Below are positions 7,697-15,822 of a stretch of DNA of 64,000 nucleotides, in pieces. The DNA is from Geothrix rubra. Lineage in GTDB: Bacteria > Acidobacteriota > Holophagae > Holophagales > Holophagaceae. A program made the translations under genes and the position numbers. Positions within the stretch are counted from its first letter, which is position 1; every line of letters begins with the position of its first letter. The notes beneath the pieces were generated by a model. It was not told the origin of the DNA and ran no database searches. It saw nothing but the letters and a program-made list of their open reading frames with translations. Where the stretch lies: NCBI RefSeq assembly GCF_030268065.1, contig NZ_BSDD01000001.1, forward strand, positions 124,001 to 188,000. Direction: 5' to 3'.

Positions 7697-8659
7697 ATGA
7701 GCCGCCCCACCGACCGTCCCGACCGCGTGGACCACGCCTACCAGCTCATCGGCCGCACCCCGGTGGTGCGCCTCAACCGGGTGGTGCCCGCCGGCGCCGC
7801 CACGATCTACCTCAAGCTCGAGAGCGCCAACCCCGGCGGCTCCGTGAAGGACCGCATCGCCCTGAGCATGATCGAGGACGCGGAGGCCCGGGGCGTCCTG
7901 AAGCCCGGCATGCGCATCCTGGAGGCCACCAGCGGCAACACGGGCGTGGGCCTGGCCTTCGTGGCCACGGCCAAGGGCTACCCCTCCACCCTGGTGATGC
8001 CCGACACCATGACCCAGGAGCGTCGCTCCCTCCTGAAGGCCTACGGCGCGGAGCTGATCCTCACGCCGGGCAGCCTCGGGATGAAGGGCGCCGTGGAGAA
8101 GGCGGAGGAACTGGCCGCCGCCGATCCTTCCTATTTCGTGGTGCGCCAGTTCGACAACCCGGCCAACCCGGAGGTCCATCGCCGGACCACGGCCCTGGAG
8201 GTGCTGGCCCAGGTGCCCGAGCTGGACGCCTTCGTGGCGGGCATCGGCACCGGCGGCACCGTCACCGGGGTGGGCGAGGTCCTGGCCCAGAAGAAGCCCG
8301 GCACCCTCGTGGTGGCCGTGGAGCCGCTGGATTCGCCCATCCTCACCCAGGGGAAGGCGGGTCCGCACAAGATCCAGGGCCTCGGCGCCAACTTCGTGCC
8401 CTCCATCCTCAACCGCAACGCCTTCCAGCGGATCGAGGACGTGGCCTACGACGACGCCCTGGCCATGGCCCGCCGGCTGGCCCGGGAGGAGGCCCTGCTC
8501 TCGGGCATCAGCACCGGCGCCATCGTCCACGCCGCCGTGAAGGTCGCGAAGGAACTCGGCCAGGGGAAGACGGTGGTGGCGGTGCTCTGCGACACCGGCG
8601 AACGCTACCTGAGCCATCCCCTCTACGCCGAGATGGACCTGGCGGAGGCGGTCCGCTGA
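7697..8659 (+). CDS. cysK: Cysteine synthase (O-acetylserine sulfhydrylase)
   Basis: 320 residues. PLP enzyme making cysteine from O-acetylserine and sulfide. Motifs: LIGRTPVVRLN, the PLP lysine in NPGGSVKDRIAL (about residue 50), the substrate loop EATSGNTGVGLAF, and the phosphate-binding GIGTGGTVTGVG. GISTGA near the C-terminus is also conserved. ATG 7697 follows a CGGAG ribosome site; no stop codon interrupts the frame for about 1 kb upstream, but that upstream part is shadow. Divergent from the Rrf2 gene and first of a long tight plus-strand run, so cysteine supply may control this transcript. Confidence 0.95.
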   Translation: MSRPTDRPDRVDHAYQLIGRTPVVRLNRVVPAGAATIYLKLESANPGGSVKDRIALSMIEDAEARGVLKPGMRILEATSGNTGVGLAFVATAKGYPSTLVMPDTMTQERRSLLKAYGAELILTPGSLGMKGAVEKAEELAAADPSYFVVRQFDNPANPEVHRRTTALEVLAQVPELDAFVAGIGTGGTVTGVGEVLAQKKPGTLVVAVEPLDSPILTQGKAGPHKIQGLGANFVPSILNRNAFQRIEDVAYDDALAMARRLAREEALLSGISTGAIVHAAVKVAKELGQGKTVVAVLCDTGERYLSHPLYAEMDLAEAVR

Positions 8660-9138
8660 GCCGCCCGGCTCCGGCGCCTTCCCAGGGCCCCAGCTGTCCC
8701 GTCGTCTCCGGCCTCGTGGACGACGGGGCGGCGCGGATCGCGGCCCTGGCCGTCCTGGTTCTCGCCAGCCTCGCCGCCTGGCGGGGCCTGGGCTGGCTCG
8801 CCCTGGCCCTGGCGGCGGACTTCGGCCTCCGTGCCGCCGGGTGGCCGGACCTCAGCCCCGTCGCCCGCGCCGCCGGGCTGGCGCGCCGGCTGGCGGGGCT
8901 GGCCCCGCGGCCGGTCAACGCCGGCCCCAAGCGCTTCGCCGCCTCGGTGGGCTGCCTGTTCTCCCTGGGGACAGCGCTGGCGCTGCTGGCCGGGGCCCGC
9001 ACCCTGGGCCTCGGCCTGGCGGCCGTCCTGGCCGTCTGCGCGGGTCTGGAAGCGGCCTTCGGATTCTGCCTGGCCTGCCGCCTCCATCCCTGGCTGATCC
9101 GTGCCTATCCTGGGGGGCACCGCCTGGGGACCCCATGA
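8656..9138 (+). CDS. DUF4395 membrane protein, probable CTG start
   Basis: 160 residues. CPVVSGLVDDGAARIAAL, VNAGPKRFAASVGCLFSL and GLEAAFGFCLACRLH match the conserved blocks of DUF4395, small proteins with about four membrane segments and conserved Cys residues, often found near sulfur or thiol genes. Function unknown. No ATG, GTG or TTG precedes the conserved CPV block in this frame; the first GTG (8716) would remove it. CTG 8656 overlaps the cysK stop (CTGA) and has GGAGG (8644-8648) 7 nt upstream, so CTG is the likely start. The ATGA at 9135 couples it to the next gene. Confidence 0.75.
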   Translation: MSRPAPAPSQGPSCPVVSGLVDDGAARIAALAVLVLASLAAWRGLGWLALALAADFGLRAAGWPDLSPVARAAGLARRLAGLAPRPVNAGPKRFAASVGCLFSLGTALALLAGARTLGLGLAAVLAVCAGLEAAFGFCLACRLHPWLIRAYPGGHRLGTP

Positions 9139-9758
9139 GACCCGTTGCCCTCCTCCTCGCCGCCTCGCTCCTCCAGGCCGGGGCTCCTGCGGCGGAGAAG
9201 GCCACGGCCTTCGAGCGGGCCGTGGTCCAGGAGATGAGCGACGCCCGCGTGTCGCCGCGCGCCTATGCCGAGCACCTCCGCGCCCTCCGGGACGCCTTCG
9301 AGGGCACCCTCTGGCGTCGGCCCGGGCGGGTGCCCCTGCGCACGGAGGAGGGCGTGGCGGCCCTGGACGAGGCCATCCGCTTCCTGGAAACGGCCCGTCC
9401 CGCGGGTCCCCTGCGCTTCAACGAGGGGCTGGCCCGGGCCGCCAAGGCGCACGCGCAGTACCTGGGCTCACGGGGCCTGCTCAGCCACCAGGGCCGGGAC
9501 GGCAGCGGGCCCGCGGCCCGGCTGGACCGTCTGGGGCGCTGGCAGTCCCTGGTGGCCGAGAACATCAGCACCGGCGAGGACGATCCCCGGCTGGTGGTGG
9601 TCCAGCTGCTGGTGGACGACGGGGTGCCCAGCCGCGGGCACCGGAAGAACCTCTTCAACCCGGACCTCCACCAGGCCGGGGCGGGGGCGGCGGCCCACGC
9701 GCAGTACGGCACGGTCTGCGTCATCGACTATGCCGACGGCTTCGTGGCGGACCGCTGA
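9135..9758 (+). CDS. Secreted CAP (SCP/PR1-like) domain protein
   Basis: 207 residues with a signal peptide at 1-20. The CAP fold is indicated by LRFNEGLARAAKAHAQYLG, LLSHQGRDGS, VAENIST and GHRKNLFNPDLHQAGAG, which correspond to the family's conserved helices and His/Glu cavity (the classic AENI and GHRxNI(F/L)NP blocks). Bacterial CAP proteins of the YkwD type are secreted and of unknown biochemical role. ATG 9135 overlaps the DUF4395 stop (ATGA). Part of the cysK-to-mlaD run. Confidence 0.85.
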   Translation: MRPVALLLAASLLQAGAPAAEKATAFERAVVQEMSDARVSPRAYAEHLRALRDAFEGTLWRRPGRVPLRTEEGVAALDEAIRFLETARPAGPLRFNEGLARAAKAHAQYLGSRGLLSHQGRDGSGPAARLDRLGRWQSLVAENISTGEDDPRLVVVQLLVDDGVPSRGHRKNLFNPDLHQAGAGAAAHAQYGTVCVIDYADGFVADR

Positions 9759-9804
9759 GGATGGGGTTTCCTGCTAGCCTGGGCCATCCCTTCCCGGAGA
9801 TGGC

Positions 9805-10590
9805 ATGGGCTTCCTGGCGAGTCTGGGCGCGCCGGTGCGCCGGTTCCTGGTGTTCCTGGGCGACCAGGCCCACCTGGTGCTCCAGACCCTCCGCTACGCC
9901 CTGACCCTGCGCCTGGACCAGCTCCCGGTGGTGGGCGCCCAGGCCCGGCTCCAGATCCGCTTCACGGGCCTCGACGCCCTGCTGCTGACCTGCGGCACGG
10001 CCCTGCTGCTGGGCGGCGTCACGCTCATCCAGGCCTTCAGCCAGCTCTCCGGCCTGGGGGCGGAGAACTACATCGGCCTGCTCATGGTGCTCATCATCTT
10101 CCGCGAGCTGGGGCCGCTGCTCACCGCGGTGCTGGTCATCGGCCGCAGCGCCACGGCCATCGCCGCGGAGCTGGGGACCATGCAGCTGAACGGCGAGGTG
10201 GACGCCCTGGCGGCCCACGGCGTGAACCCCTACCAGTACCTGCTGCTGCCCCGCTGGCTGGGCGTGCTGGTCTCGGTGTTCGCCCTGGTGGTGTTCTTCG
10301 ACGCCTCGGCCCTGGTCGGCGGTTTCCTGGTGGCGCGGCTCAAGCACGGCGTGACCCTGGGCTTCTTCATGGATTCCGTCCGCGACGCCCTCATGAACCG
10401 CGACCTGGCGGCCACCCTGCTCAAGGTGGCCCTCTTCAGCGGGGCCATCGCCTTCCACGCCTGTCACTACGGCCTCGGCATCCGCCGCAGCCAGACGGAG
10501 ATCCCCCAGGCCGTCACCAAGACGGTCGTCTCCGCCCTGGTGGCGGTCTTCCTGCTGGACGGTCTCGTGACCGCCTTCTTCTACTTCTGA
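9805..10590 (+). CDS. mlaE: MlaE-family ABC permease for lipid transport
   Basis: 261 residues with five to six membrane segments. Family signatures: GGVTLIQAFSQLSGLGAENYIG, FRELGPLLTAVLVIGRSATAIAAELGTM and VDALAAHGVNPYQYLLLPR. MlaE homologues form the inner-membrane channel of the MlaFEDB complex, which moves phospholipids between inner and outer membranes. It is first of mlaE-mlaF-mlaD, 2 nt before mlaF. A CTAG-type -10-like element (TAGCCT, 9775-9780) lies 24 nt before the ATG, so there may be an internal promoter. No mlaB or mlaC is visible. Confidence 0.92.
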   Translation: MGFLASLGAPVRRFLVFLGDQAHLVLQTLRYALTLRLDQLPVVGAQARLQIRFTGLDALLLTCGTALLLGGVTLIQAFSQLSGLGAENYIGLLMVLIIFRELGPLLTAVLVIGRSATAIAAELGTMQLNGEVDALAAHGVNPYQYLLLPRWLGVLVSVFALVVFFDASALVGGFLVARLKHGVTLGFFMDSVRDALMNRDLAATLLKVALFSGAIAFHACHYGLGIRRSQTEIPQAVTKTVVSALVAVFLLDGLVTAFFYF

Positions 10591-10592
10591 CC

Positions 10593-11267
10593 ATGCTCCT
10601 CGCCGACGACCTCGCCCTCGATGCTCCGGACGGACGCCCGCTCTTCTCGGGCCTTCACCTGTCGCTGGAGCCCGGGGCCAACCTGCTGGTGCTCGGGCCG
10701 GGCGGATGCGGCAAGAGCCAGCTGCTCCGGGCCCTGGCGGGCACGCTCCCGCCGCGCTCCGGGCGGGTCCGCGTGGGCGGCGTGGACCTCTGGCCCGGGG
10801 AGGGCGCCCTGGCCCTGGCGGGCCGCGTCCGGCTCGGCTTCGTCTTCGCCCAGGGCGGGCTGCTCTCCAACCAGACGCTGCGGGACAACGTGACGCTGCC
10901 CCTGCGCTTCGGGGGGATGTCCGCGGGCGAGGCGGTGGGCCGCGCGGAACGCGCCCTGTCCCGCTTCGGACTCGGGGCCGTGGCCGGCTTCCGCCCCCAC
11001 GCCGTGAGCGCCGGGGCCCGCAAGCTGGCCAGCTACGCCCGGGTCGCGGCCCTGGAACCCGACCTCGTCATCCTGGACGATCCCCTGGAGGGCGTGGAGA
11101 GCGGCGACCGGGCCGAGGTCCTGGACCTGATCCAGGCCTGGGCGGCCGACCCGGCCCGCACCCTCGTCCTGGCCCTGGAGGACCCCGGCCCCTTCGCCGG
11201 CCTTCCCGCGCGGCGCCTGCATCTGGCGCCGGGCGGCCTCTCCCCTTCCGACCCGGAGCAGCCATGA
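10593..11267 (+). CDS. mlaF: MlaF-like ABC ATPase with degenerate catalytic motifs
   Basis: 224 residues. Walker A GPGGCGKS (about 36-43) and the Q-loop Gln in FVFAQGGLL are present. Other motifs depart from the family. The signature LSGGM is VSAGA. Walker B ends LVILDDP, with Asp where the catalytic Glu should be. The D-loop GLD is GVES. The H-switch His is replaced in LVLALEDPG. The protein still sits between mlaE and mlaD, with 2-nt spacing and an ATGA overlap, so it is clearly the transporter's ATPase subunit by position, but its hydrolysis may be slow or may depend on another subunit. Confidence 0.85.
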   Translation: MLLADDLALDAPDGRPLFSGLHLSLEPGANLLVLGPGGCGKSQLLRALAGTLPPRSGRVRVGGVDLWPGEGALALAGRVRLGFVFAQGGLLSNQTLRDNVTLPLRFGGMSAGEAVGRAERALSRFGLGAVAGFRPHAVSAGARKLASYARVAALEPDLVILDDPLEGVESGDRAEVLDLIQAWAADPARTLVLALEDPGPFAGLPARRLHLAPGGLSPSDPEQP

Positions 11268-12232
11268 ACTTCGACAAGCAGGATGTCCGGCTGGGCGCCT
11301 TCGTCCTCGCGGCCCTGGGGCTGTTCCTGGGCCTGCTGGTCTTCAAGAACGCCCGCGCCGTGGTGGAGCGGTCCTACCCGCTGGTGGTGCGCCTGGACAG
11401 CATGGAGGGCCTGGCGCCCGGCAGCGATGTGGAGCTCAAGGGCTATCGCGTGGGCGCCGTGGATCGGGTGGACATGCGCCAGGAGGGTGTGGACTACCAC
11501 TTCCTCGCCACCCTCTCCATCCGCCAGGACATCCGCCTGTGGCGGGGCACCCGGGCCCTGGTGGCCGCCAAGGGCCTGGGCAGCACCTTCCTGGACCTCC
11601 AGCTCCCGGACCCGGCGGAGCGGACGGTGGTCCTGGCCCCCGGCGACCAGATCCCGGGCGACCAGGGCGTGTCCCTCGGCAGTGTGCTGGAGAAGGCGGA
11701 CCGGCTGCTCGACACCCTCACTGGGAGCGTGGAGGCCCTCCGCGACCGCCTGCGCACCCACGGCCTGGGCGACGTGCTGGACCATCCCGCGGTGAAGCAG
11801 GCGCTCCAGTCCCTGAACGGCGCCCTGCGGGAATTCCAGGCCCTCGCGCAGGAGGGGCGCGGCCTCGTGGGCCACGCGGACCGCAGCATGGGCGAGGCGG
11901 ACAAGGCCCTGGCGGACCTGGAGAAGAGCCTGGCCATCACCCGCGGGCTGCTGGAGTCGCGGCGACCGGAACTGGACCGCATCGTGGTGAGCCTGGCCGC
12001 CACCCTCCAGCAGGCGGACGCCCTGCTCTCGAGGTTCCGCGCCGAGGACCAGCCTGAGCTGGAAACCAGCCTCAAGACCCTGCGCCGATCCCTCGATTCC
12101 GTCGAGGAACTGCTCCAGCTCCTCAAGCAGAAGCCCAGCCGGGCCGTGTGGGGTACGCCCAGCGATGCCGAACGCGAGAAGGCACGGAAGGCGCTGGAGG
12201 CCGCGAGACAGGCCCCTGGCCCGGGGAGGTGA
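11264..12232 (+). CDS. mlaD: MlaD-family (MCE domain) lipid-binding protein
   Basis: 322 residues. One N-terminal membrane anchor (about 10-27, AFVLAALGLFLGLLVF). The MCE domain (about 38-120) shows VVRLDSMEGLAPGSDVELKGYRVGAVDRV and AAKGLGSTFLDLQL. A long helical tail from about 140 to 300 is rich in Leu/Ala heptads, as in extended MCE proteins that form periplasm-spanning tubes. Residues 305-322 are Ala/Pro/Arg rich. It carries lipid between the MlaE channel and the outer membrane. ATG 11264 overlaps the mlaF stop. Confidence 0.92.
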   Translation: MNFDKQDVRLGAFVLAALGLFLGLLVFKNARAVVERSYPLVVRLDSMEGLAPGSDVELKGYRVGAVDRVDMRQEGVDYHFLATLSIRQDIRLWRGTRALVAAKGLGSTFLDLQLPDPAERTVVLAPGDQIPGDQGVSLGSVLEKADRLLDTLTGSVEALRDRLRTHGLGDVLDHPAVKQALQSLNGALREFQALAQEGRGLVGHADRSMGEADKALADLEKSLAITRGLLESRRPELDRIVVSLAATLQQADALLSRFRAEDQPELETSLKTLRRSLDSVEELLQLLKQKPSRAVWGTPSDAEREKARKALEAARQAPGPGR

Positions 12233-12236
12233 AGCC

Positions 12237-12641
12237 ATGCTGCCGATGGATCTGAAGACTACGTTCCTGGTGGTGGATCCTGGGCTGTCGGTCCATCCGG
12301 TCCCAGTGGGGCCGACGCTCTACCAGGATCTCGAGGCCCGGTTCCAGGGATTCCGGCAGTGCCTGCTTGTGGCGGTGCACTGGTTCGACCGGGACTGGCC
12401 CACCTGGGAGCGGCATCCCATGGGCGATGAGATCCTGGTCCTCCTGTCCGGCCGGGCCGAACTGCGGCTCTGGGAAGGGGGCAGCGCCCGGACCCTCCCC
12501 TTCGACAGGCCGGGGACCTCCGTGATCATCCCGAGGGGCACCTGGCACACCGCCAGCATCGAAGGCGAATGCAGGATCCTCTTCATCACGCCGGGGGAGG
12601 GAACCGTCAACGCGGCCCACCCCGGGGAGGGGCAGGGCTGA
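12237..12641 (+). CDS. Small cupin-domain protein
   Basis: 134 residues. A single cupin barrel: motif 1 HPMGDEILVLLSGRAELRLWEG and motif 2 SVIIPRGTWHTASI. Metal-ligand-type residues (His in HPMGDE, Glu, His in WHTA) are partly present. Enzymatic or sensory role unknown. ATG 12237 follows the mlaD stop by 4 nt, with GGGGAGG 7 nt upstream of the ATG, so it is probably the last gene of the mla run; a second Met is 3 codons in. Confidence 0.8.
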   Translation: MLPMDLKTTFLVVDPGLSVHPVPVGPTLYQDLEARFQGFRQCLLVAVHWFDRDWPTWERHPMGDEILVLLSGRAELRLWEGGSARTLPFDRPGTSVIIPRGTWHTASIEGECRILFITPGEGTVNAAHPGEGQG

Positions 12642-12841
12642 TCCCTGCTGGCCCCGCCTGAAGGTCTGCAGGGGCCCTGCCAGGGCGCGAGGGCGTCGCA
12701 AGGGTTGGATCCCGGGAGGATCCGCATTGGCCAGGGTGGTCTGGTCTTTGCGACCTTGAATCATCCTCAAACCGCCCCATGCTGGGGGCCTGTTTCCGGG
12801 GGACCCTGCGGTGCGCGGGGGCCCCGCGGGTGTCCCATCTT

Positions 12842-12885
12842 CGCTTCCGTGCCAGGGAGGCCCGGCCTCCCTGTGGCCGGAAGCG
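12842..12885 (+). promoter_or_regulatory. Long stem-loop in the 5' leader of the osmC-like gene
   Basis: CGCTTCCG (12842-12849) pairs perfectly with CGGAAGCG (12878-12885). Inside it CAGGGAGGC (12853-12861) pairs with GCCTCCCTG (12865-12873) around a CCG loop. The two stems are separated only by TGC/TGGC. The structure ends 8 nt before the AAAGGAGG ribosome site of the downstream gene and has no T tract, so a leader or transcript-stability element is more likely than a terminator. The 263-nt gap from 12642 holds no gene I can support. Confidence 0.6.
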
Positions 12886-12904
12886 CCTGTCCAAAGGAGG
12901 ACCC

Positions 12905-13459
12905 ATGGGCAGCATCGCAACCATCCACAATGGCGTGAATGTGGAGGACCTGAACGCCATGGTGGCCCAGGTGGAGGCCAAGCCGGACCTCGGGCGCTTC
13001 ACGTTCCGGTCCCGGGCCAAATGGATCAACCGGGCCCACTCCCAGAGCACGTTCGACTCCCTCTACGGGGCGGGGCAGGAGCACAAGCGGGCCGCCCCCC
13101 TCTTCATGGAGGGCGATGAACCCGCCGCCCTCCTCGGTACGGACCTGGCGCCCAGCGCCGGGGAGGCGGCGCTCCACGCCCTGAGCTCCTGCCTCAGCGT
13201 GACCTACGCCTACACGGCGGCGGCCATGGGCATCGAGATCACCAGCCTCAGCTTCGACCTGGAGGCCGACACGGACCTCCGGGGGTTCCTCGAACTGGAC
13301 AAGGACATCCGCCCCGGCCTGTCCCAGATCCGCGTGAAGGTGAACCTCGCCTGCAACGGCACCCCCGAGCAGGTGAAGGCTCTCCATGAGCAGGTCCGGC
13401 GGACCTCGCCGATCTACGACACCTTCCGGAACCCGGTCGACATCAAGATGACCACCTGA
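12905..13459 (+). CDS. OsmC-family protein (organic peroxide/thiol stress)
   Basis: 184 residues. The OsmC fold is shown by ALHALSSCLSVTYAYTAAAMGIEITSLSFDLE, with the active-site Cys in SSCLSV (about residue 98), and the C-terminal KVNLACNGTPEQVKALHEQVRRTSPIYDT. Classical OsmC/Ohr proteins reduce organic hydroperoxides using two Cys; here the first conserved Cys is in SSCLSV and a second lies in NLACNG, so a peroxidase or redox role is possible but the subgroup (YhfA-like) is uncertain. An excellent ribosome site (AAAGGAGG) precedes ATG 12905. The leader carries a long hairpin. Confidence 0.85.
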   Translation: MGSIATIHNGVNVEDLNAMVAQVEAKPDLGRFTFRSRAKWINRAHSQSTFDSLYGAGQEHKRAAPLFMEGDEPAALLGTDLAPSAGEAALHALSSCLSVTYAYTAAAMGIEITSLSFDLEADTDLRGFLELDKDIRPGLSQIRVKVNLACNGTPEQVKALHEQVRRTSPIYDTFRNPVDIKMTT

Positions 13460-13461
13460 CC

Positions 13462-13482
13462 GGCGCGGCAGGGGCCCGCGCC
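13462..13482. terminator. Candidate hairpin terminator between convergent genes
   Basis: GGCGCGG (13462-13468) pairs with CCGCGCC (13476-13482) around a 7-nt loop, 3 nt after the osmC-like stop and facing the YciI gene. There is no T tract, so this is only a candidate. Confidence 0.4.
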
Positions 13483-13531
13483 ACCTTGCGCCTCTGGCCG
13501 GCGCGGGGTGGCGCGGGTTCTGTCCGGGATC

Positions 13532-13825
13532 CTACAGGCGATCCAGGCCTTCCTTCCCGAAGCTCACCTTCCACACAAGGGGCTCGTAGGTGGCCAGACC
13601 CTGCTGGAAGAACGGATCGCCATCGCGGATGGCATCCAGGTCCGCCAGGGGGTTGGCGTCCTGCACGCGGAAGAGGATGACGCCGCCGTTGCGGGGATCC
13701 ATGGGGCCCGAGGCCAGCAGGATGCCCTGGGCCTGCAGGGTGCGGAGGTAGGCCCGGTGGGCCTCCGTGACCGCCTCGATCTCGGCGATGGGGCGGCGGT
13801 AGCGGACGATCATCAGGGCGTACAT
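13532..13825 (-). CDS. YciI-like protein
   Basis: 97 residues, the full length of the YciI family (dimeric alpha-beta barrel). Seen: YALMIVRYRRPIAEIEAVTEAHRAYL, which contains the conserved His, then GILLASGPMDPRNGGVILFRV and DPFFQQGLATYEPLVWKV. Family members are small stand-alone proteins, some chlorohydrolase-like, most without a known reaction. AGGAG lies 7 nt before ATG 13825. It follows the carbamate kinase gene on the map but is transcribed downstream of it (9-nt gap), so probably co-transcribed with arcC. Confidence 0.85.
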   Translation of the reverse strand: MYALMIVRYRRPIAEIEAVTEAHRAYLRTLQAQGILLASGPMDPRNGGVILFRVQDANPLADLDAIRDGDPFFQQGLATYEPLVWKVSFGKEGLDRL

Positions 13826-13834
13826 GGGAGACTC

Positions 13835-14782
13835 CTAGTCCCGCACGATGCGGGTGCCCACCGTTTCGGGATCCTCGACGGCCAGGGCCTCGGCGGTGGT
13901 GATGAGCACCTCGTGGCCGCCGCCATCGAGGTAGGCCAGGGCGCTCTCGATCTTGGGGCCCATGCTGCCGGGCGGGAACTGCCCCTCGGCCAGGTGCTTC
14001 CGGGCTTCGGTGGCGGTGAGGCGGTCCATCCAGCGCTGGGTGGGCTTGCCGAAGTCGAGGGCCACCTTGGCCACGCCGGTCAGGATGATGAACAGGTCGG
14101 CCTCCAGCTGGGCGGCCAGCAGGGCGCTGAGCCGGTCCTTGTCGATGACCGCCTCCACGCCCACCAGGAAGCCGCTGGCGTCGCGGATCACCGGGATGCC
14201 GCCGCCGCCCCCGGCGATGACGCAGTGGCCCTTCCCGAGCAGGGTCTTGATGGCGTCGAGCTGGACGATCTCCAGGGGGCGGGGCGAGGGCACCACCTTG
14301 CGCCAGCCGCGACCCGAGTCCTCCTTCATCTTCCAGCGCTTCGACCGCATCAGCTCCAGGGCGCGGAACTCCGGGTAGAAGGGGCCCACGGGCTTGGTGG
14401 GGTCCTGGAAGCCCTTGTCCTCCTTGTCCACCACCACCTCGGTGAGCACGGAGGTCACGGGGGCCTCGAGCTTCATGAACCGCAGGCGGTTGATGAGCAT
14501 GCGCTCCAGCATGTAGCCCATGGAGCCCTGGGTCATGGCGCCGCAGATGTCCAGGCTGTAGCCGGGAATCTGGCCCGAACCCGCCTCCTGCTGGATGAGC
14601 AGGTTGCCCACCTGGGGCCCGTTGCCGTGGACCACGCAGAGGGCGTAGCCCTCCGACACGACGTGGGCCAGCATCTCCGCCGTCTCCCGGGCGTTCTCCA
14701 GCTGCTCCTCCTGGAGCCCGCGCTCTTTCTCTTTCAGGAGCGCGTTGCCGCCGATGGCGAGGAGGGCGATTTTTCGGGCCAT
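13835..14782 (-). CDS. arcC: Carbamate kinase
   Basis: 315 residues. Amino-acid kinase fold: AIGGNALL at the N-terminus, [49 protein letters not shown] and [14 protein letters not shown], all diagnostic for carbamate kinase. It interconverts carbamoyl phosphate + ADP and ATP + NH3 + CO2, usually in arginine deiminase or purine/allantoin catabolism. No arcA or arcB is nearby, so its pathway is unclear. ATG 14782 is preferred over an in-frame GTG at 14791 that has no ribosome site. Confidence 0.93.
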   Translation of the reverse strand: MARKIALLAIGGNALLKEKERGLQEEQLENARETAEMLAHVVSEGYALCVVHGNGPQVGNLLIQQEAGSGQIPGYSLDICGAMTQGSMGYMLERMLINRLRFMKLEAPVTSVLTEVVVDKEDKGFQDPTKPVGPFYPEFRALELMRSKRWKMKEDSGRGWRKVVPSPRPLEIVQLDAIKTLLGKGHCVIAGGGGGIPVIRDASGFLVGVEAVIDKDRLSALLAAQLEADLFIILTGVAKVALDFGKPTQRWMDRLTATEARKHLAEGQFPPGSMGPKIESALAYLDGGGHEVLITTAEALAVEDPETVGTRIVRD

Positions 14783-14878
14783 GGGGGGCACCTGGAAAAA
14801 CGAGAAGTCTACCCGAAGGGCCCGGGAATGCCAGTGATCCGGGGCAAAGGTCCCGTTCTGATCCAGGCCGGAAGCGGC

Positions 14879-14884
14879 TAGAAT
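14879..14884 (+). promoter_or_regulatory. -10-like TAGAAT before glyQ
   Basis: TAGAAT inside GGCTAGAATCG, 24 nt upstream of the glyQ ATG. The same GGCTAGAAT string occurs before rbfA (63466-63473). No good -35 is visible. Confidence 0.35.
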
Positions 14885-14907
14885 CGAAGGTTTACGGACG
14901 TCCTCCC

Positions 14908-15822
14908 ATGCACATCCAGGAACTGATCCTCCGCCTGCAGCGGTTCTGGGCCGACCGGGGCTGCCTCATCGGCCAGCCGTACGACCTGGAAAAGGGCGCG
15001 GGCACCATGAACCCGCTCACCTTCTTCGGCGCCCTGGGCAGCAAGCCCTGGAACGTGGCCTACGTGGAGCCCTCCCGCCGCCCGGCGGACGGCCGCTACG
15101 GCGAGAACCCCTTCCGCGTCTACAAGCACCTCCAGTTCCAGGTGATCCTCAAGCCCTCGCCCGCCAAGGTGCAGGACCTCTACATCGAGAGCCTGGAGGC
15201 CCTGGGCATCGACCTCTCCAAGCACGACCTCCGCTTCGAGGAGGACAACTGGGAGTCGCCCTCCCTCGGCGCCTGGGGCGTGGGCTGGCAGGTGGTGCTG
15301 GACGGCATGGAGATCAGCCAGTTCACCTACTTCCAGCAGGTGGGCGGCCTGGACTGCCGGCCCGTGAGCGCCGAGCTGACCTACGGCATCGAGCGCATCT
15401 GTATGTTCCTGGGCGGCTACGACAACATCTTCGACCTCGTCCACGGGAACGTGACCACGGACGACGGCGTGTTCCCCGTGACCTACGGCCAGATGCGCCA
15501 GCGCGAGGAGTTCGAGCTCTCCGCCTACAGCTTCGAGCACGCCGACATCGACCTGCACCGTACCCTCTTCGACGCCTTTGAGAAGGAGGGCTGGCGCCTG
15601 CTCAACGACCACGGCCACTTCCTCAGCGCCTACGAGCAGGCCCTCAAGATGAGCCACACCTTCAACGTCCTCGACGCCCGCGGCGCGGTGAGCACCACCG
15701 AGCGCCCCGGCATCATCAAGCGCGTCCGCGACCTGGCCTGCGCCTGCGCCCGGGCCTACCTGGAGCACGCGGAGGGCGCCGCCGTGCCGGTCGAAGCCGC
15801 CGGGAAGGGAGGTGCCCAGTGA
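14908..15822 (+). CDS. glyQ: Glycyl-tRNA synthetase alpha subunit
   Basis: 304 residues, normal for the alpha subunit of the bacterial alpha2-beta2 glycyl-tRNA synthetase, which carries the catalytic site. Diagnostic blocks: [71 protein letters not shown] and [14 protein letters not shown]. The stop overlaps the GTG start of glyS (GTGA), giving coupled synthesis of the two subunits. Its divergent neighbour is arcC, transcribed away. Confidence 0.97.
   Translation: MHIQELILRLQRFWADRGCLIGQPYDLEKGAGTMNPLTFFGALGSKPWNVAYVEPSRRPADGRYGENPFRVYKHLQFQVILKPSPAKVQDLYIESLEALGIDLSKHDLRFEEDNWESPSLGAWGVGWQVVLDGMEISQFTYFQQVGGLDCRPVSAELTYGIERICMFLGGYDNIFDLVHGNVTTDDGVFPVTYGQMRQREEFELSAYSFEHADIDLHRTLFDAFEKEGWRLLNDHGHFLSAYEQALKMSHTFNVLDARGAVSTTERPGIIKRVRDLACACARAYLEHAEGAAVPVEAAGKGGAQ

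Noticed and set aside
13835-14782. Arginine deiminase operon around carbamate kinase
   Set aside because: No arcA, arcB or antiporter is adjacent; the flanking genes are YciI and glyQ.
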